From Algisphaera agarilytica (GTDB lineage: Bacteria > Planctomycetota > Phycisphaerae > Phycisphaerales > Phycisphaeraceae): a DNA stretch of 64,000 nt. The notes under the pieces are model-generated. The model saw nothing but the letters and a program-made list of their open reading frames with translations, did no database searches and had not been told where the DNA came from. Position 1 is the stretch's first letter. Every line of letters starts with the position of its first letter. Location of the stretch: NCBI RefSeq assembly GCF_014207595.1, contig NZ_JACHGY010000001.1, positions 3,690,212-3,754,211 of the forward strand, given 5' to 3'. This document shows positions 9,221 through 19,200 of the stretch, piece after piece. The position numbers and the translations under genes were made by a program.

Positions 9221-9287
9221 CGCGCATCTATTCCCGTTGTGCACGGGTGCGCCTTAACTGCGCAGTGAGTTCCCGGATAGATGCGCG
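9221..9287. ncRNA. Candidate branched structured RNA or cruciform
   Basis: An 11-bp perfect closing stem (CGCGCATCTAT at 9221-9231, ATAGATGCGCG at 9277-9287) encloses two smaller hairpins: CCCG/CGGG (9233-9236 and 9244-9247, 7-nt loop) and TGCGC/GCGCA (9248-9252 and 9260-9264, 7-nt loop). The result is a multi-branched fold of about 67 nt, 208 bp before the next gene. It does not match a tRNA or a riboswitch class I know. Whether it is transcribed, and from which strand, is unknown. Confidence 0.4.
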
Positions 9288-9494
9288 CGAATGACTCATA
9301 CACGTTGTCGCCTTGTCATCGATTCTTAAAGGAATGAGGCCACCTGGCTAAGGTGCTTTCGCTCTAGCTCAAGTTTCCACTGGCCGCACCACATATATGA
9401 ACCAATGTTCACACCGGCATGAAACTTGCAACAACACATTTGGCTTTCAACTCCAACACGCCTTTACTTGTTTACGACTGATTGAGGTATCCCG

Positions 9495-10409
9495 ATGAAC
9501 GTTAGGTACGCTTACTTCTTCACCGCACTGCTCGCTCTGTGTGCATCCAGCTCGGCTGATATGCAGAAAGTCTCGTCTTGGAGTCAAGACCCGGCGCAGG
9601 CATTGAAGTCTGCAGCCGAACAAGACGCGCCCTTGTTTGTCCTCATCCGTATCGAAGCCAACGGCGAGATAGACCTTGCGCCCACGCTCGCTGCTCAGAT
9701 CGCAGATGAAGATTTCGGCTGGCAAGGTACGGAACTCATCTATCCCGAGGAGTCGTATTCGAACGGATCGGTGGCACACCGCGTGATCACGTGGGCTAAT
9801 CGTGTAGGGGCGACGCAGCTCCCCGCTCTGTCTGTCGTTTCTCCAGAAGGCCGTCCTTGCGGGATCATTCAGGGTGATAGCCTTTCTGAACCCCATTTAC
9901 TCCAAGCCGAAATCGACCGCCTGAAGCAGAACTACGAAACAAGCCAATCGGCCTTTGCAAAGGCGGAGCTGGCCAAGGGATCAGAACGTGCTGAGCAACT
10001 GCACATCGCTTTGCAGGCGATCGACGCTCCCTGCCGTGACGCCTACCACGATGTGATGCAGCAGATCGTTACGCTTGACCCGAACAATGGCTTGGGCCTC
10101 CAGTCGCAATACCAGCCTGTCCTCACCGAAGTGCTGATCGATGAGGTCATCCAGGGCGAGGTCTATCCGCTGGTGGATGCCGGGGCCTACGAACAGGCTC
10201 AGAGCATCCTGGCCCGCGTGATCCGTGACCACGTGCTCACGATCGAGCAGCACCAACTGCTTCTGGCCTTCCAAGCCCAGCTGCTCCACTCGCAGGACCG
10301 CACGCAGGAAGCGATCGCGATGATTGACGAAGCCATCGCGATCGCCAACAACACCGGGCCAGCCCACGAGAAGCTCGTGACGGCGCGGCTCCAGCTCATG
10401 GCCCAGTAG
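9495..10409 (+). CDS. Hypothetical secreted protein, thioredoxin-like N-terminal part with TPR-like C-terminal helices
   Basis: Unrecognised 304-residue protein. It begins with a signal peptide (hydrophobic run FFTALLALCASSSA, predicted cut near residue 21) and a fair ribosome binding site (GAGG, 8 nt before ATG). Residues about 25-140 contain the pattern SQDPAQALKSAAEQDAPLFV and TQLPALSVVSPEGR, reminiscent of a thioredoxin-like fold (a cis-Pro-like LPAL segment) but with no CxxC, so redox activity is not expected. Residues about 145-300 are helical, with repeat-like AYEQAQSILARVI and TQEAIAMIDEAIAIA segments resembling TPRs. It stands alone. A periplasmic scaffold role is only a guess. Confidence 0.6.
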   Translation: MNVRYAYFFTALLALCASSSADMQKVSSWSQDPAQALKSAAEQDAPLFVLIRIEANGEIDLAPTLAAQIADEDFGWQGTELIYPEESYSNGSVAHRVITWANRVGATQLPALSVVSPEGRPCGIIQGDSLSEPHLLQAEIDRLKQNYETSQSAFAKAELAKGSERAEQLHIALQAIDAPCRDAYHDVMQQIVTLDPNNGLGLQSQYQPVLTEVLIDEVIQGEVYPLVDAGAYEQAQSILARVIRDHVLTIEQHQLLLAFQAQLLHSQDRTQEAIAMIDEAIAIANNTGPAHEKLVTARLQLMAQ

Positions 10410-10566
10410 GACGTTGCAACTCAGCCTGTCGATCATCCTTGCTTGCCGATATTTGGCTATAGCGAGAAGCCATGAGCTTTCGGCTTGCACGCTTTCGCGG
10501 ACAACATCAATCTGCCCACAAAGTGGATCTCTGAAACTCGGCCCACAGTTTCTTCTGGCTGGATTT

Positions 10567-11727
10567 CTACTCTTGATCTCTGAAAGGAGGCAGTTCCGGC
10601 GGCAGGACTCGGCGATGCGGCTCTTCCAGCGATTCCAGGAAAGCGACCAGGTCATTGAGTTCCGAGTCGGTTAGATTCAACTCGTGAAGTAGGGGGGAGT
10701 TCTTGGGCAGAAGCGGATCGTTGGGGCGGTTCTTCTTGGCCCTCGGCTCGATCATGCCGCCGTTGTAGGCCCGAACGGTGACCATCAACGACTCGAACAA
10801 ACCGTGGTGCATGTAGGGCCCGGTCCGTGAGATGTGGCGGAGCGGGGGCGTCTTGAACTTGCCCGAGTCCTGCGGATCAAGGGTGACGTGATACGCTCCA
10901 AGGTCTTCGCGCGGGGTGCCGTACAGCGAGAGGCCGGTGGTGTGGAGTTTGTTGTCCGACAGCAGCGGGCCGTGGTGGCAGTTCATGCACATGGCCTTGG
11001 TGCGGAACAGGTGCAGGCCACGCAACGCCGCATCAGATAGGGCATCAGGTCGGCCTTTGAGGAAGCGATCGAAATTGCTTCGGCCTCCGTTAATCGTCCG
11101 GACAAAGGTGGCGACCGCCTTGGTGATCGCATCGATGGTGACTTCGTCCTGGCCGAAGACCTCTTGGACCTTCTCGCGGTATTCGGGGATATCGTTGATG
11201 AAGCGGGCCACCTCATCGCCGACGCCGTGCATTTCGTTGGCGTTTTCGATGACCTTGAGCGTCAGGTCTTCAAGCGAATCGGCACGGCCATCCCAGAACA
11301 AGACATCCATATGACCGGAGTTCATCGCCGACGGCGCATTGCGTTGAAGCTCCAGCCGTTGCCGGCCAAACGACACGGTCCGCCCATCAGCCCAGCCCAG
11401 ATCCGGGTCGTGGCAAGAAGCACACGCCATCTCGCCACTGGCTGAGAGCCTGGGGTCATAGAACAGCTGTCGGCCGAGCTCGGCCTTTTCTTTGGTGTAA
11501 GGGTTGTCTTCAGGAAACTCGACGTCCGGCAACAACCCCAGTTCCACCGCATCCACCCCCTCATCCACGATCATCACAGGCCATTCAGCGGACGGTTTGG
11601 AATAAGCTTCGCGGAGTTCTTCGGCTTCAAGAACTGCCGATGAGTCCGTAGAGTCGGAGCCACCCGCAAAGTTTACGCCGAACAGGATTATCAGAGATAA
11701 TGCCGCAGGTACACTAGCTAAACGCAT
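10567..11727 (-). CDS. Di-heme cytochrome c peroxidase (MauG/CcpA family)
   Basis: Periplasmic di-heme c-type cytochrome, probably reducing hydrogen peroxide with electrons from a small cytochrome, or a MauG-like oxidase. Two heme-attachment motifs are visible: CASCH (residues 112-116 counted from an alternative upstream ATG at 11757) and CMNCH (257-261). The family block RNAPSAMNSGHMDVLFWDGRADSLE lies between them (core FWDGRA). The signal peptide begins MRLASVPAALSLIILF, so I place the start at ATG 11727. The C-terminal region has YMHHGLFESL and VRAYNGG, family-typical. It lies just after the prepilin gene on the same strand, possibly one transcript. Planctomycetes carry many such paralogues, and the donor is unknown. 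Confidence 0.9.
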   Translation of the reverse strand: MRLASVPAALSLIILFGVNFAGGSDSTDSSAVLEAEELREAYSKPSAEWPVMIVDEGVDAVELGLLPDVEFPEDNPYTKEKAELGRQLFYDPRLSASGEMACASCHDPDLGWADGRTVSFGRQRLELQRNAPSAMNSGHMDVLFWDGRADSLEDLTLKVIENANEMHGVGDEVARFINDIPEYREKVQEVFGQDEVTIDAITKAVATFVRTINGGRSNFDRFLKGRPDALSDAALRGLHLFRTKAMCMNCHHGPLLSDNKLHTTGLSLYGTPREDLGAYHVTLDPQDSGKFKTPPLRHISRTGPYMHHGLFESLMVTVRAYNGGMIEPRAKKNRPNDPLLPKNSPLLHELNLTDSELNDLVAFLESLEEPHRRVLPPELPPFRDQE

Positions 11728-11766
11728 GTGAATTGCCCGATTCAATATTGTGACCAATAAAGATAA

Positions 11767-12585
11767 CTATCGGAAATCCGTTACCGTTTCACGCAAAGCT
11801 GCAGAGCCATCTAAGAAAGAGGCGTTGACCGCGCCGAAATTGGAAACTTGACCATTGGTGTGTGGCTCATTGGGAGTTTCAAAGGGTGCGTATGCAACGC
11901 CTGGTGCGGCAGGTGGTAATGGGAATGGGCCGTAGCCTAGCCAGTTGGGATTGCCTGAATTGGCGTCAATCGTCATTTGATTATGAGCGGGGGCAGCTGC
12001 GGTGTCCCGGTTTCCCTGGGCATACCAATAACGACCAGGTCGATTTCTGTACTCAATCTCTTCATATGGATTTGAGCCAATATCCTGATCTCGGTTAGAG
12101 GCATTAAGATCCGCTGGACGAACCGCAGGGCGAACCAAATATGTATTCCCGTAATCTTGCATTTCTGGAATGGCAGACGGGCATATCCAAGCTTGGCCGG
12201 AACCCACCATATGGTTCCCTTTCTCCAGGGCAGCTGCAGCCCCCATAGCGTTCTCAACTCCTGTGATAAGAGGAGTTTGGTGCGAAGTGGCAGGGAAAGC
12301 TTGACCTGGAGCGATGTTATAAGAGTGGTAGCCGACCTGGACACCGCTTGGTAGGAAACCCTTGTAATCCACGGCATAGGTCGCACCGCCTTGGAAGATG
12401 CTGCGAACATTGGCAAGGCAGGCGATTTGACGTCCTTGAGCTCGGGCCTTGCCCAATGCGGGTAGAAGGATGCCTATGAGTAGTGCGATGATACTGATCA
12501 CCACCAGCAACTCGATCAGAGTAAACGCACGCTGGGCCATAGGCCTACGGAATCCACGCAATATCAAAGGGGCTGGTGTCATCAA
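11767..12585 (-). CDS. Type II secretion/type IV pilin-like prepilin (DUF1559-like)
   Basis: Secreted pseudopilin-like protein of 272 residues, from a family massively expanded in Planctomycetota. The class III signal is RAFTLIELLVVISIIALLIG; cleavage would fall before Phe, and the residue before it is Ala instead of the more usual Gly. The N-terminal helix is followed by the family pattern KARAQGRQIACLANVRSIFQ. The C terminus has VNASFLDGSAA, the diagnostic xxxFxDGSV-like block. The ATG at 12585 gives a basic leader of about 20 residues; a later ATG (MAQRAF) would give a shorter one. Its specific role in this genome is unknown. Confidence 0.85.
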   Translation of the reverse strand: MMTPAPLILRGFRRPMAQRAFTLIELLVVISIIALLIGILLPALGKARAQGRQIACLANVRSIFQGGATYAVDYKGFLPSGVQVGYHSYNIAPGQAFPATSHQTPLITGVENAMGAAAALEKGNHMVGSGQAWICPSAIPEMQDYGNTYLVRPAVRPADLNASNRDQDIGSNPYEEIEYRNRPGRYWYAQGNRDTAAAPAHNQMTIDANSGNPNWLGYGPFPLPPAAPGVAYAPFETPNEPHTNGQVSNFGAVNASFLDGSAALRETVTDFR

Positions 12586-12780
12586 TGGTGGGGTGACCTA
12601 CGCTTGAAGGGGAGGTCAAAGGTAGGGGAAAGTCGTTTTTAATTGCAGGCTACGGGATAACCCCTTAGGATAAGGTGTTGGGAAATGTATGACAAGCCTA
12701 AACTTAATGAGTTGAATCAATAAATTCTTTAACGACTTAAGCGTTGCCCGCCGAACGGAATGAGAGAAAAGAAGGTTCAT

Positions 12781-14481
12781 ATGCTGATCAAGAATCGCGT
12801 TACCACTAACGTTAGGCGGTCCGGATGTCTCTCGGCCACCGTCATTGCAGGCTTATGTGCCGCTTCGGTAGAAGCTCAGTTTTTGAATAGCGGTCCGGTC
12901 TCTTCAAGTGTGCCCATGCGCCTGATCGGTGACGACGATGTCTTTCCGGAGGCCTCGGTTTCGTCACTTGGTGGGTCACCAAGGATTTCGTCCAACGGCG
13001 AGGTTGCCGTCCGAGTTCGTACTTCCTTTCTTGATACCAGTACTTTTCAGACGGTTTCGATTGACCGCTTCTACGGCGGCGACCCCGCTTCACCGGGTGT
13101 AGTCCTGCTTGAGAACACAGGAACAACCGCCACCACCGCGCTCGGCATCGGCCAGTTCAACTCAGCCGGACAACTCGGCTACAGCGCCAAGCTATCCACC
13201 GGTGCTCGTTTTGAACCCGATGGCATTTTCCTCGATGACACCCTGCTGGTCGCCGAAAGCACCGCGGTCCCCGTTTCCGCGGGCCTCAGCGCCGGGGCCA
13301 ATTTCGGCGACGGCACGACCGGGCTCCGCTTTGTCGATATCGCCGACGACGGCGACGTGTTTTTCCTCGGTGAATACACCACCAACAAGACCGGCACGGT
13401 CAACTCGCCCGGCTCGACCCTCGACGGCCGCATGGGGCCGATCCTGGATCAGGCGTTGTTCCGCTACGACTTCGCCACCGGCAATTACAGCACCGTCCTG
13501 AACTCCGGCGACACCATCATCGACCCCGGTGCGTCTAACTACACCGTCGGTGCCTCCCAAATCGATAATAGCAGTGGCTATGAGGTCGAGCCGATTAACT
13601 CGGCATCCGTGTCCACCGACGGCAACAACTACGCGGTCCGGATCGATGTTAACCCGATCTCCAACGTGCTCAACGTCGACGGCATCACCGAGCGTCTTGC
13701 CGTGAACGGTACGTTTGCCACGTTCTCCGACGGCTCGCCCATCACCGAAGAAATCATCGCCCCGGTGGCGTTTGGCGGTGACGGGGTGAACGCGGTCATC
13801 GAGAGCATCAACACCTTCGACGTCAACAACAATGGCGACTACGCCGTGTCGCTGACGCTGGGTAACCCCACCCTCAACTCCTTTGAGGACCCCGATGCGA
13901 CCAACGTTCTGATCGTCAATGGCGAGTTGGTCTTCAACAGCCAAAACACCTCGGCCATCGAAAACGTGACCCTCAACAACGACGGCGATATCGCGTTTAC
14001 CTTCGAAGAGTCGATCGTCGTCAACGGCAGCACCGTCCTTGTCCCCGGCGACAGCACCAGCAACGGCACGCTCTTCGACCTCACCGGTGGTATCGACTTG
14101 TCCGACCGCGACGACAGCGAATCCGCCACCCTCGCGTTGCTCGGACGCAGCAACGTCACCGGCGGAACCAATCGTGCGTTCTTCACCATGGAAATCGATT
14201 GGCCCGCGATCTTGCTGGGTGATTACAACCAGAACGGCGTCGTCGACGCCGCCGACTACACCGTCTGGGCCGACAGCTTTGGTTCGATGGTCGACCTGGA
14301 TGCCGACGGCAACGGAAACGGCGTCGTGGACGCGGCGGACTATACGGTTTGGCAAGACAACTTCGGCAACACGCTGAATGGGCAATCGAACACCATTGTC
14401 ATCCCCGAGCCTGCGATGGGGGTGGTCTTGACCTGGGGGATTGCGTTGCTGTCCTTCCGCCGTTCGCAACGCAAGGCTTGA
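12781..14481 (+). CDS. PEP-CTERM surface protein with paired dockerin-like repeats
   Basis: Secreted protein of about 566 residues. The longest frame starts at 12760, but ATG 12781 has a better ribosome binding site (AGAAGG) and begins directly with the basic signal-peptide region (MLIKNRVTTNVRRSG) ending near ASVEAQ. The central 440 residues are rich in Asn, Asp, Ser, Thr and Gly with beta-propeller-like repeats such as DVNNNGDYAVSLTL and TLNNDGDIAFTF. Near the C terminus are two EF-hand-like dockerin half-repeats, GDYNQNGVVDAADYTVW and DGNGNGVVDAADYTVW. The tail is VIPEPAMGVVLTWGIALL followed by RRSQRK, a PEP-CTERM sorting signal processed by an exosortase (not in this window). Probably surface-attached; the function of the central part is unknown. 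Confidence 0.85.
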   Translation: MLIKNRVTTNVRRSGCLSATVIAGLCAASVEAQFLNSGPVSSSVPMRLIGDDDVFPEASVSSLGGSPRISSNGEVAVRVRTSFLDTSTFQTVSIDRFYGGDPASPGVVLLENTGTTATTALGIGQFNSAGQLGYSAKLSTGARFEPDGIFLDDTLLVAESTAVPVSAGLSAGANFGDGTTGLRFVDIADDGDVFFLGEYTTNKTGTVNSPGSTLDGRMGPILDQALFRYDFATGNYSTVLNSGDTIIDPGASNYTVGASQIDNSSGYEVEPINSASVSTDGNNYAVRIDVNPISNVLNVDGITERLAVNGTFATFSDGSPITEEIIAPVAFGGDGVNAVIESINTFDVNNNGDYAVSLTLGNPTLNSFEDPDATNVLIVNGELVFNSQNTSAIENVTLNNDGDIAFTFEESIVVNGSTVLVPGDSTSNGTLFDLTGGIDLSDRDDSESATLALLGRSNVTGGTNRAFFTMEIDWPAILLGDYNQNGVVDAADYTVWADSFGSMVDLDADGNGNGVVDAADYTVWQDNFGNTLNGQSNTIVIPEPAMGVVLTWGIALLSFRRSQRKA

Positions 14482-14620
14482 TCGTTCAACTTGCGTGGCT
14501 TTTTACAATGGGCACGTCCCTTGCGATACCTATCCCTGGATACTCGAATTTAGCACAATTTTTGATTCAGCTGAGTCGTTCGTGATCGTCCCATATCGCG
14601 AACCGAGCTAGAATACGGGT

Positions 14621-15601
14621 ATGCAAAGATCATATGCCCGCCCCCGAATGACCTCTCCTTCAACTGGCGGGTTGTGTTTTCTTTCACTTTTCCTGTTGCT
14701 CTCGATTTGTTTTTCATTCGGATGTGCAGCCACCGACACAAGCCACCAGAAGTCCGCATCGGGCTTGCAGGCTATCTGGGATTCCACACGGGTTTTCATC
14801 GAGCCCGATCAGCTGCAGCAGGTGTTGGATGAGCCGCAGCTCGTGTTGCTTCATGTCGGACACGGCGAACGAGGCTACCGGCTTGGGCATATCCCTGGGG
14901 CCCGCTACGTGGACTTCAAGGAGATCATAGAACTCGAGCGTGATGGATTGAAATCCGAATTGCCCAACCCTGAAGACTTCCAGAAGCGTGTCACAGCCTG
15001 GGGTATCGGCGAGGATTCGGCCGTGGTGCTTTATGGAGACGCGGCGGGCGTTTTCCCTTCACGCCTCTATGTCACCATGCAGCATTATGGTTGCGGTGAC
15101 CGGGTTCGTCTGCTCAATGGCCATCTCCGCGGTTGGGTGGTCCAGGAAAGTGAATTGGATACGAGTGATTCGGCTGCTAGTGATTCGACTTTGCCCGGCG
15201 TGTCATTGACGATACTGCACGAGGGGGTTTCGGGCGTCATCGCCAGCACCGCAGACATCGACCGTGCGGTTGAAAGAGGCGAAACCACAATGCTTGATGT
15301 CCGCCCGGAAGATCAATACGCGGGGCTTAAAAGGGGGCCAGGCGTAAAGGAACCCGGACAGATCCCGGGGGCGGTGAATATGCCGTTGCAGCAAATGGTG
15401 ACCGGGGTCAAGCCGCCCTGGCTCGTGAATCGAGATCAACTCAAGGCCGAGCTGTTAGCGATTGGAGTCGAACCAAACCGCCCGGTGGTGGTTTACGACG
15501 CACAGGGTATGCACTCCGCGCTCGCCTTCGCAGTGCTGAAGGAACTGGGTTATCGCGTTTCTCTTTATGACGCGGGGTATGCAGCCTGGTCCAAAAGGTA
15601 G
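14621..15601 (+). CDS. Rhodanese-like (sulfurtransferase-type) lipoprotein, catalytic Cys missing
   Basis: Two tandem rhodanese domains as in thiosulfate/3-mercaptopyruvate sulfurtransferase, 326 residues. A hydrophobic N-terminal segment ending FSFGCAA looks like a lipobox, so the protein is probably an envelope lipoprotein. Domain 1 (about 55-180) has HIPGARYVDF and VVLYGDAAGVFPSRLY; domain 2 (about 200-326) has MLDVRPEDQY, GQIPGAVNMP and VVVYDAQGMHSALA. In active enzymes the last motif holds the catalytic Cys just after VxY; here that position is Asp293. Thus sulfur transfer by the usual persulfide seems unlikely and the protein may bind ligands or partners instead. No neighbour suggests a partner. 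Confidence 0.8.
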   Translation: MQRSYARPRMTSPSTGGLCFLSLFLLLSICFSFGCAATDTSHQKSASGLQAIWDSTRVFIEPDQLQQVLDEPQLVLLHVGHGERGYRLGHIPGARYVDFKEIIELERDGLKSELPNPEDFQKRVTAWGIGEDSAVVLYGDAAGVFPSRLYVTMQHYGCGDRVRLLNGHLRGWVVQESELDTSDSAASDSTLPGVSLTILHEGVSGVIASTADIDRAVERGETTMLDVRPEDQYAGLKRGPGVKEPGQIPGAVNMPLQQMVTGVKPPWLVNRDQLKAELLAIGVEPNRPVVVYDAQGMHSALAFAVLKELGYRVSLYDAGYAAWSKR

Positions 15602-16215
15602 ATGTAGGCCACTATTCAACTGCGTGACGCCGTATCGATAGGCGAGATCAATATCTTGTGGCAAGATTCTCCTCGAGAATCGGTTCCACCTTGTGGGATG
15701 TGGCATGGCCATGGCATTGGAGTTCGCGAACACGAGGTTACCGGAAGTAATCACAGCCCCTGCGTGATGGCGGAGTTTGGGGCCAAAGCATTTACACCTG
15801 CCGGGGCGTAGCCCTGAAGAGTAGGGTAGGAAAGCGCAATTGTGTTGCCTCGCCAGATTGACACTATTGCTCGGCACGGTGGGTTAGGCGAAAAGGAAGT
15901 TGGATTTGCAGAGTATTTTCCGCATATCCCCTTTATTGAAAATCGCTTTGGGTGATATCTTTCCACGAGCGTGGGAATGTTACGCCGCGCCAGCCCGCAG
16001 CGGGTCGCACGTCCAGTGTTGAGTACCGCAATCAGAGGCGGGGAGAAACCTTTCGAATCTTTGTCCTGAACGGCAGTTAAACCACGTTCGCGGACCGACC
16101 TGTGCACTCAGGTCTAGCCCCGCGCAAGTTGTATGTCAGTGAAAGACTCATAACGAAACACTGTTTTTATTCATTGGCGGCGGACTTCGAGGCCGTCCTC
16201 ATCCAGGTAGCATCT
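15602..16215. other. 614-bp intergenic region upstream of the sulfatase
   Basis: No gene recognised. Open frames on the minus strand overlap each other and have no domain signal. Short palindromes are present (for example GACCT/AGGTC arms near 16095-16115). The sulfatase promoter is expected in its right half. Confidence 0.5.
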
Positions 16216-19200
16216 ATGACAAAACTATGGCCCGGTTGCGTGTTCGGTTTGGTTTCCGTTCTTTCTGCGGTGGGGAACGGCGGACAGGCGGTAGCGCAAC
16301 CCAATGTCATCGTGATCGTCGCCGACGACGCGGGCTATGCAGACTGGGGATTCATGGATGGCGTGGACGGCAGCAACCCGACCCCAAGCCCTATTCCGAC
16401 GCCGAACCTCGATGCGTTGGCGGCCCGGGGGGTCAAATTCTCGCGGGCCTACGTTGGACAGTCCTGCCAACCAACAAGGGCGGCGATTATCACCGGTGGC
16501 TACCAGAACCGTATCGGCAACGAAGTTGTCGGGAACAACATTCAAGGTTTGCCGGCGAGCGCGACCACGCTGTGGGACCGGATGGGCGGCCAGGGCTACA
16601 CGACCGGCGCGATTGGCAAGTGGCACCTCGGCAGCGTCGCAGGGCCGCAGGGCAATCGCCCCGAGACCCAGGGCGTTGATGAGTTCTACGGCATCTGGCA
16701 CGGCTCGCGGAACTACAACCTTGGCAACACAAACCTGCAACCAACGCAACTGCTTCGCGAAGTCATTACCCAACCCAACGGGACTTTCACGGACACCGTG
16801 ATCGAAGGCAACCATCGCGGCGAATACTTCACCAACACGATGGGCGACTTCGCCGTCGATTTCATCACCGACCACCACGATGACGCCGAGCCGTTCGTAC
16901 TCTACCAGTCGTTCACGGCTCCGCATACACCGCTGCAAAATTCGCCGGATTTTAACGACCCGCGTATCGCGGGCTTGTCTGGCATCCAGAAGACCTATGC
17001 GTCGATGATGCTGACGATGGACAAAGAGATCGGCCGGATGATGGACCGTCTCGATGACCCTAACGGCGACGGCAATTCCAGCGACAGCATCAAGGATGAT
17101 ACGCTGGTGATCTTCGTAAACGATAACGGCGGCGCGCACTCTGGCTCATCTTCGCCCAACGGTGCAGACAATGGCCTGCTGCGGGCGGGGAAGGGGTCCT
17201 CGTTCGAGGGCGGCATCCGCGTCCCGATGATTATCGCGGGGGCCGGTGTCGACGCCGCAGTCCACGGCACGACCTACGACAAGAATGTACACGGTGTGGA
17301 TATCCTGCCCACCGCATTCGCCGCCGCGGGTGGAACCTTCGGACCCGGTGACACTGGGATCGACGGCGTCAACCTACTGCCCTTCATCAATGGTACGGAC
17401 ACCTCCGACCCTCACGAGGTACTTGTCAACCGCCACCGTAAGCAGTTCGCCGTCATAAAAGGCGATCTCCGGCTGGTGAATAACGGCGGAAGCTCAACGA
17501 GCAATCATCAGCTATACAACGTCGCCACTGACATCGGCCAGACCAACAATATCGCCGGGTCGAACCCGGCCCTGGTCGCTGAGCTCGAGCGTGACCTCAC
17601 CCATCATGAGGTCGAGTTCGACAAGCAGCGCTATGCGATCCTCGGCCAAACTGCAGAGGCCACGATCAACACCTTTGATCACTTTGTTTTTAACCCGACC
17701 CAGGGCGGCGGGGCCGGGGGCGACTTAACCATCATCGACGGCGCTACCGGTGACGGCGATTTCGAGGCCCCAGGGGCTGGATCTGGCTCGCTGAACTTTA
17801 CGAACCACGCCAACTGGTTCAACGCCGGTGGGACAGAGACGATCAACTTCTCCAGCACCACCCAGACCAACGGAAGCTCGCAAGCGGGCTCACGGGCCGC
17901 GATGCCATTTCAAGACCGGACGCAGGTCAACAACACCGGGCATACCGTTGCAACGGCCGGCGAGACCTTCTCCCTGACCTACGACTTCGGGGCTGGCGGA
18001 GCCCTCGCTAACTGGAACGGAGACGAGACCATGCGGGTCTTCCTCTTCACCTCACCGGTCGCGGTAGACGGCTCGCTCGATACAGGAGACATCACCGAGA
18101 TCGCGAGCACCAGCTACGCCGTTGACCGAGCCAACGATGGTCAGTGGACGACTTTCTCCGCCAACAACTTCTACACCACCACAGCGGCCGACATCGGCAA
18201 GGAGCTATTCCTTGGCATGGTATTTGAGGACCTGAGTGGAAGTACGCTCTTCCCCCGACTCGACGTTTTGTCGCTGTCCGCCACGGTGCAGAGCACACCG
18301 TCGACGGCTACCAACTGGTCGAGCAGCGAAGGATGGTTTGAAGGCGGTACGTCTAACGTCGAAACAATGTTCAACTCCGATGCCTTCGCTGGTGCGGTAC
18401 TGGAATTTGGAACGACTGACGCCTTCAGCTACATCTCGAATAACGATATGGTCCGCGAGACGGGGCTGGAGTTCATGTTGAATAAGATGATCCTCAGCGG
18501 CACTTTCGGCGGCGCGTCGAACCAGACGGCGACAATCCAGGGCAACGAGCTACTCTTCACCGACGACCTCGACGGGAACGGACCGGAGATAGCAGTTAAC
18601 GCAACCAACGACGGGGCCAACAGCTTCGCCTACGGCATCGATCTAGACGTGGTCATGTACGATAACCTCACTGTAGGCGGCGACGGCGACGTGTCGGTGA
18701 CGATTAACGGTCAGATCCGCGACTACTACGATCCTCGGAACCTGACCAAGTCGGGAACCAGTACCGTGGTCCTTGCGGGCAGCAACGCTTACGAAGGCGA
18801 TACGATCGTTGAAGGTGGTACGCTGACCATCACGTCGGCATACCTAGAGGAATCGGCTGACGTCTACCTGACCACGGGTGCGGTTTTCGACTTGGATTTC
18901 GCCGGAATCGACTCGATCGATGAACTGTTCTTTGATGGTGTGTCTCAGGCCATCGGTACCTGGGGTTCGATCGGCTCCGGGGCCGACAATGAGTCGGCCT
19001 TCTTCAACGGCACAGGTCTGCTTCTGGTCAGCACGATCGCGATCCTCGCCGGCGATTACAACGATGACGGCAGCGTGGATGCGGCGGACTATACGGTCTG
19101 GGCCGACAACTTCGGCTCAACTACGCTGCTCGATGCCGACGGCAACAATGACGGCGTGGTCGATGCGGCGGACTACACGATCTGGGCAGATAATTTCGGG

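Larger units (their letters stand above)
8594..9494. other. 900-bp intergenic region between fmdA and a secreted-protein gene
   Basis: Divergent intergenic region with no convincing gene on either strand; the short open frames have no recognisable domains, no good ribosome binding sites and conflicting positions. It holds several inverted repeats: 8941-8973, a nested hairpin around 9007-9046 (arms CATCTTTGCC and GGCAAGATG around a 3-nt loop, enclosed by TTCCC and GGGAA), and a branched structure at 9221-9287. Promoters for fmdA (leftward) and the 9495 gene (rightward) must lie here. Confidence 0.6.

Noticed and set aside
13192-14469. 425-residue minus-strand frame opposite the PEP-CTERM protein
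   Set aside because: The plus strand has signal peptide, dockerin repeats and sorting tail; the minus frame has none.
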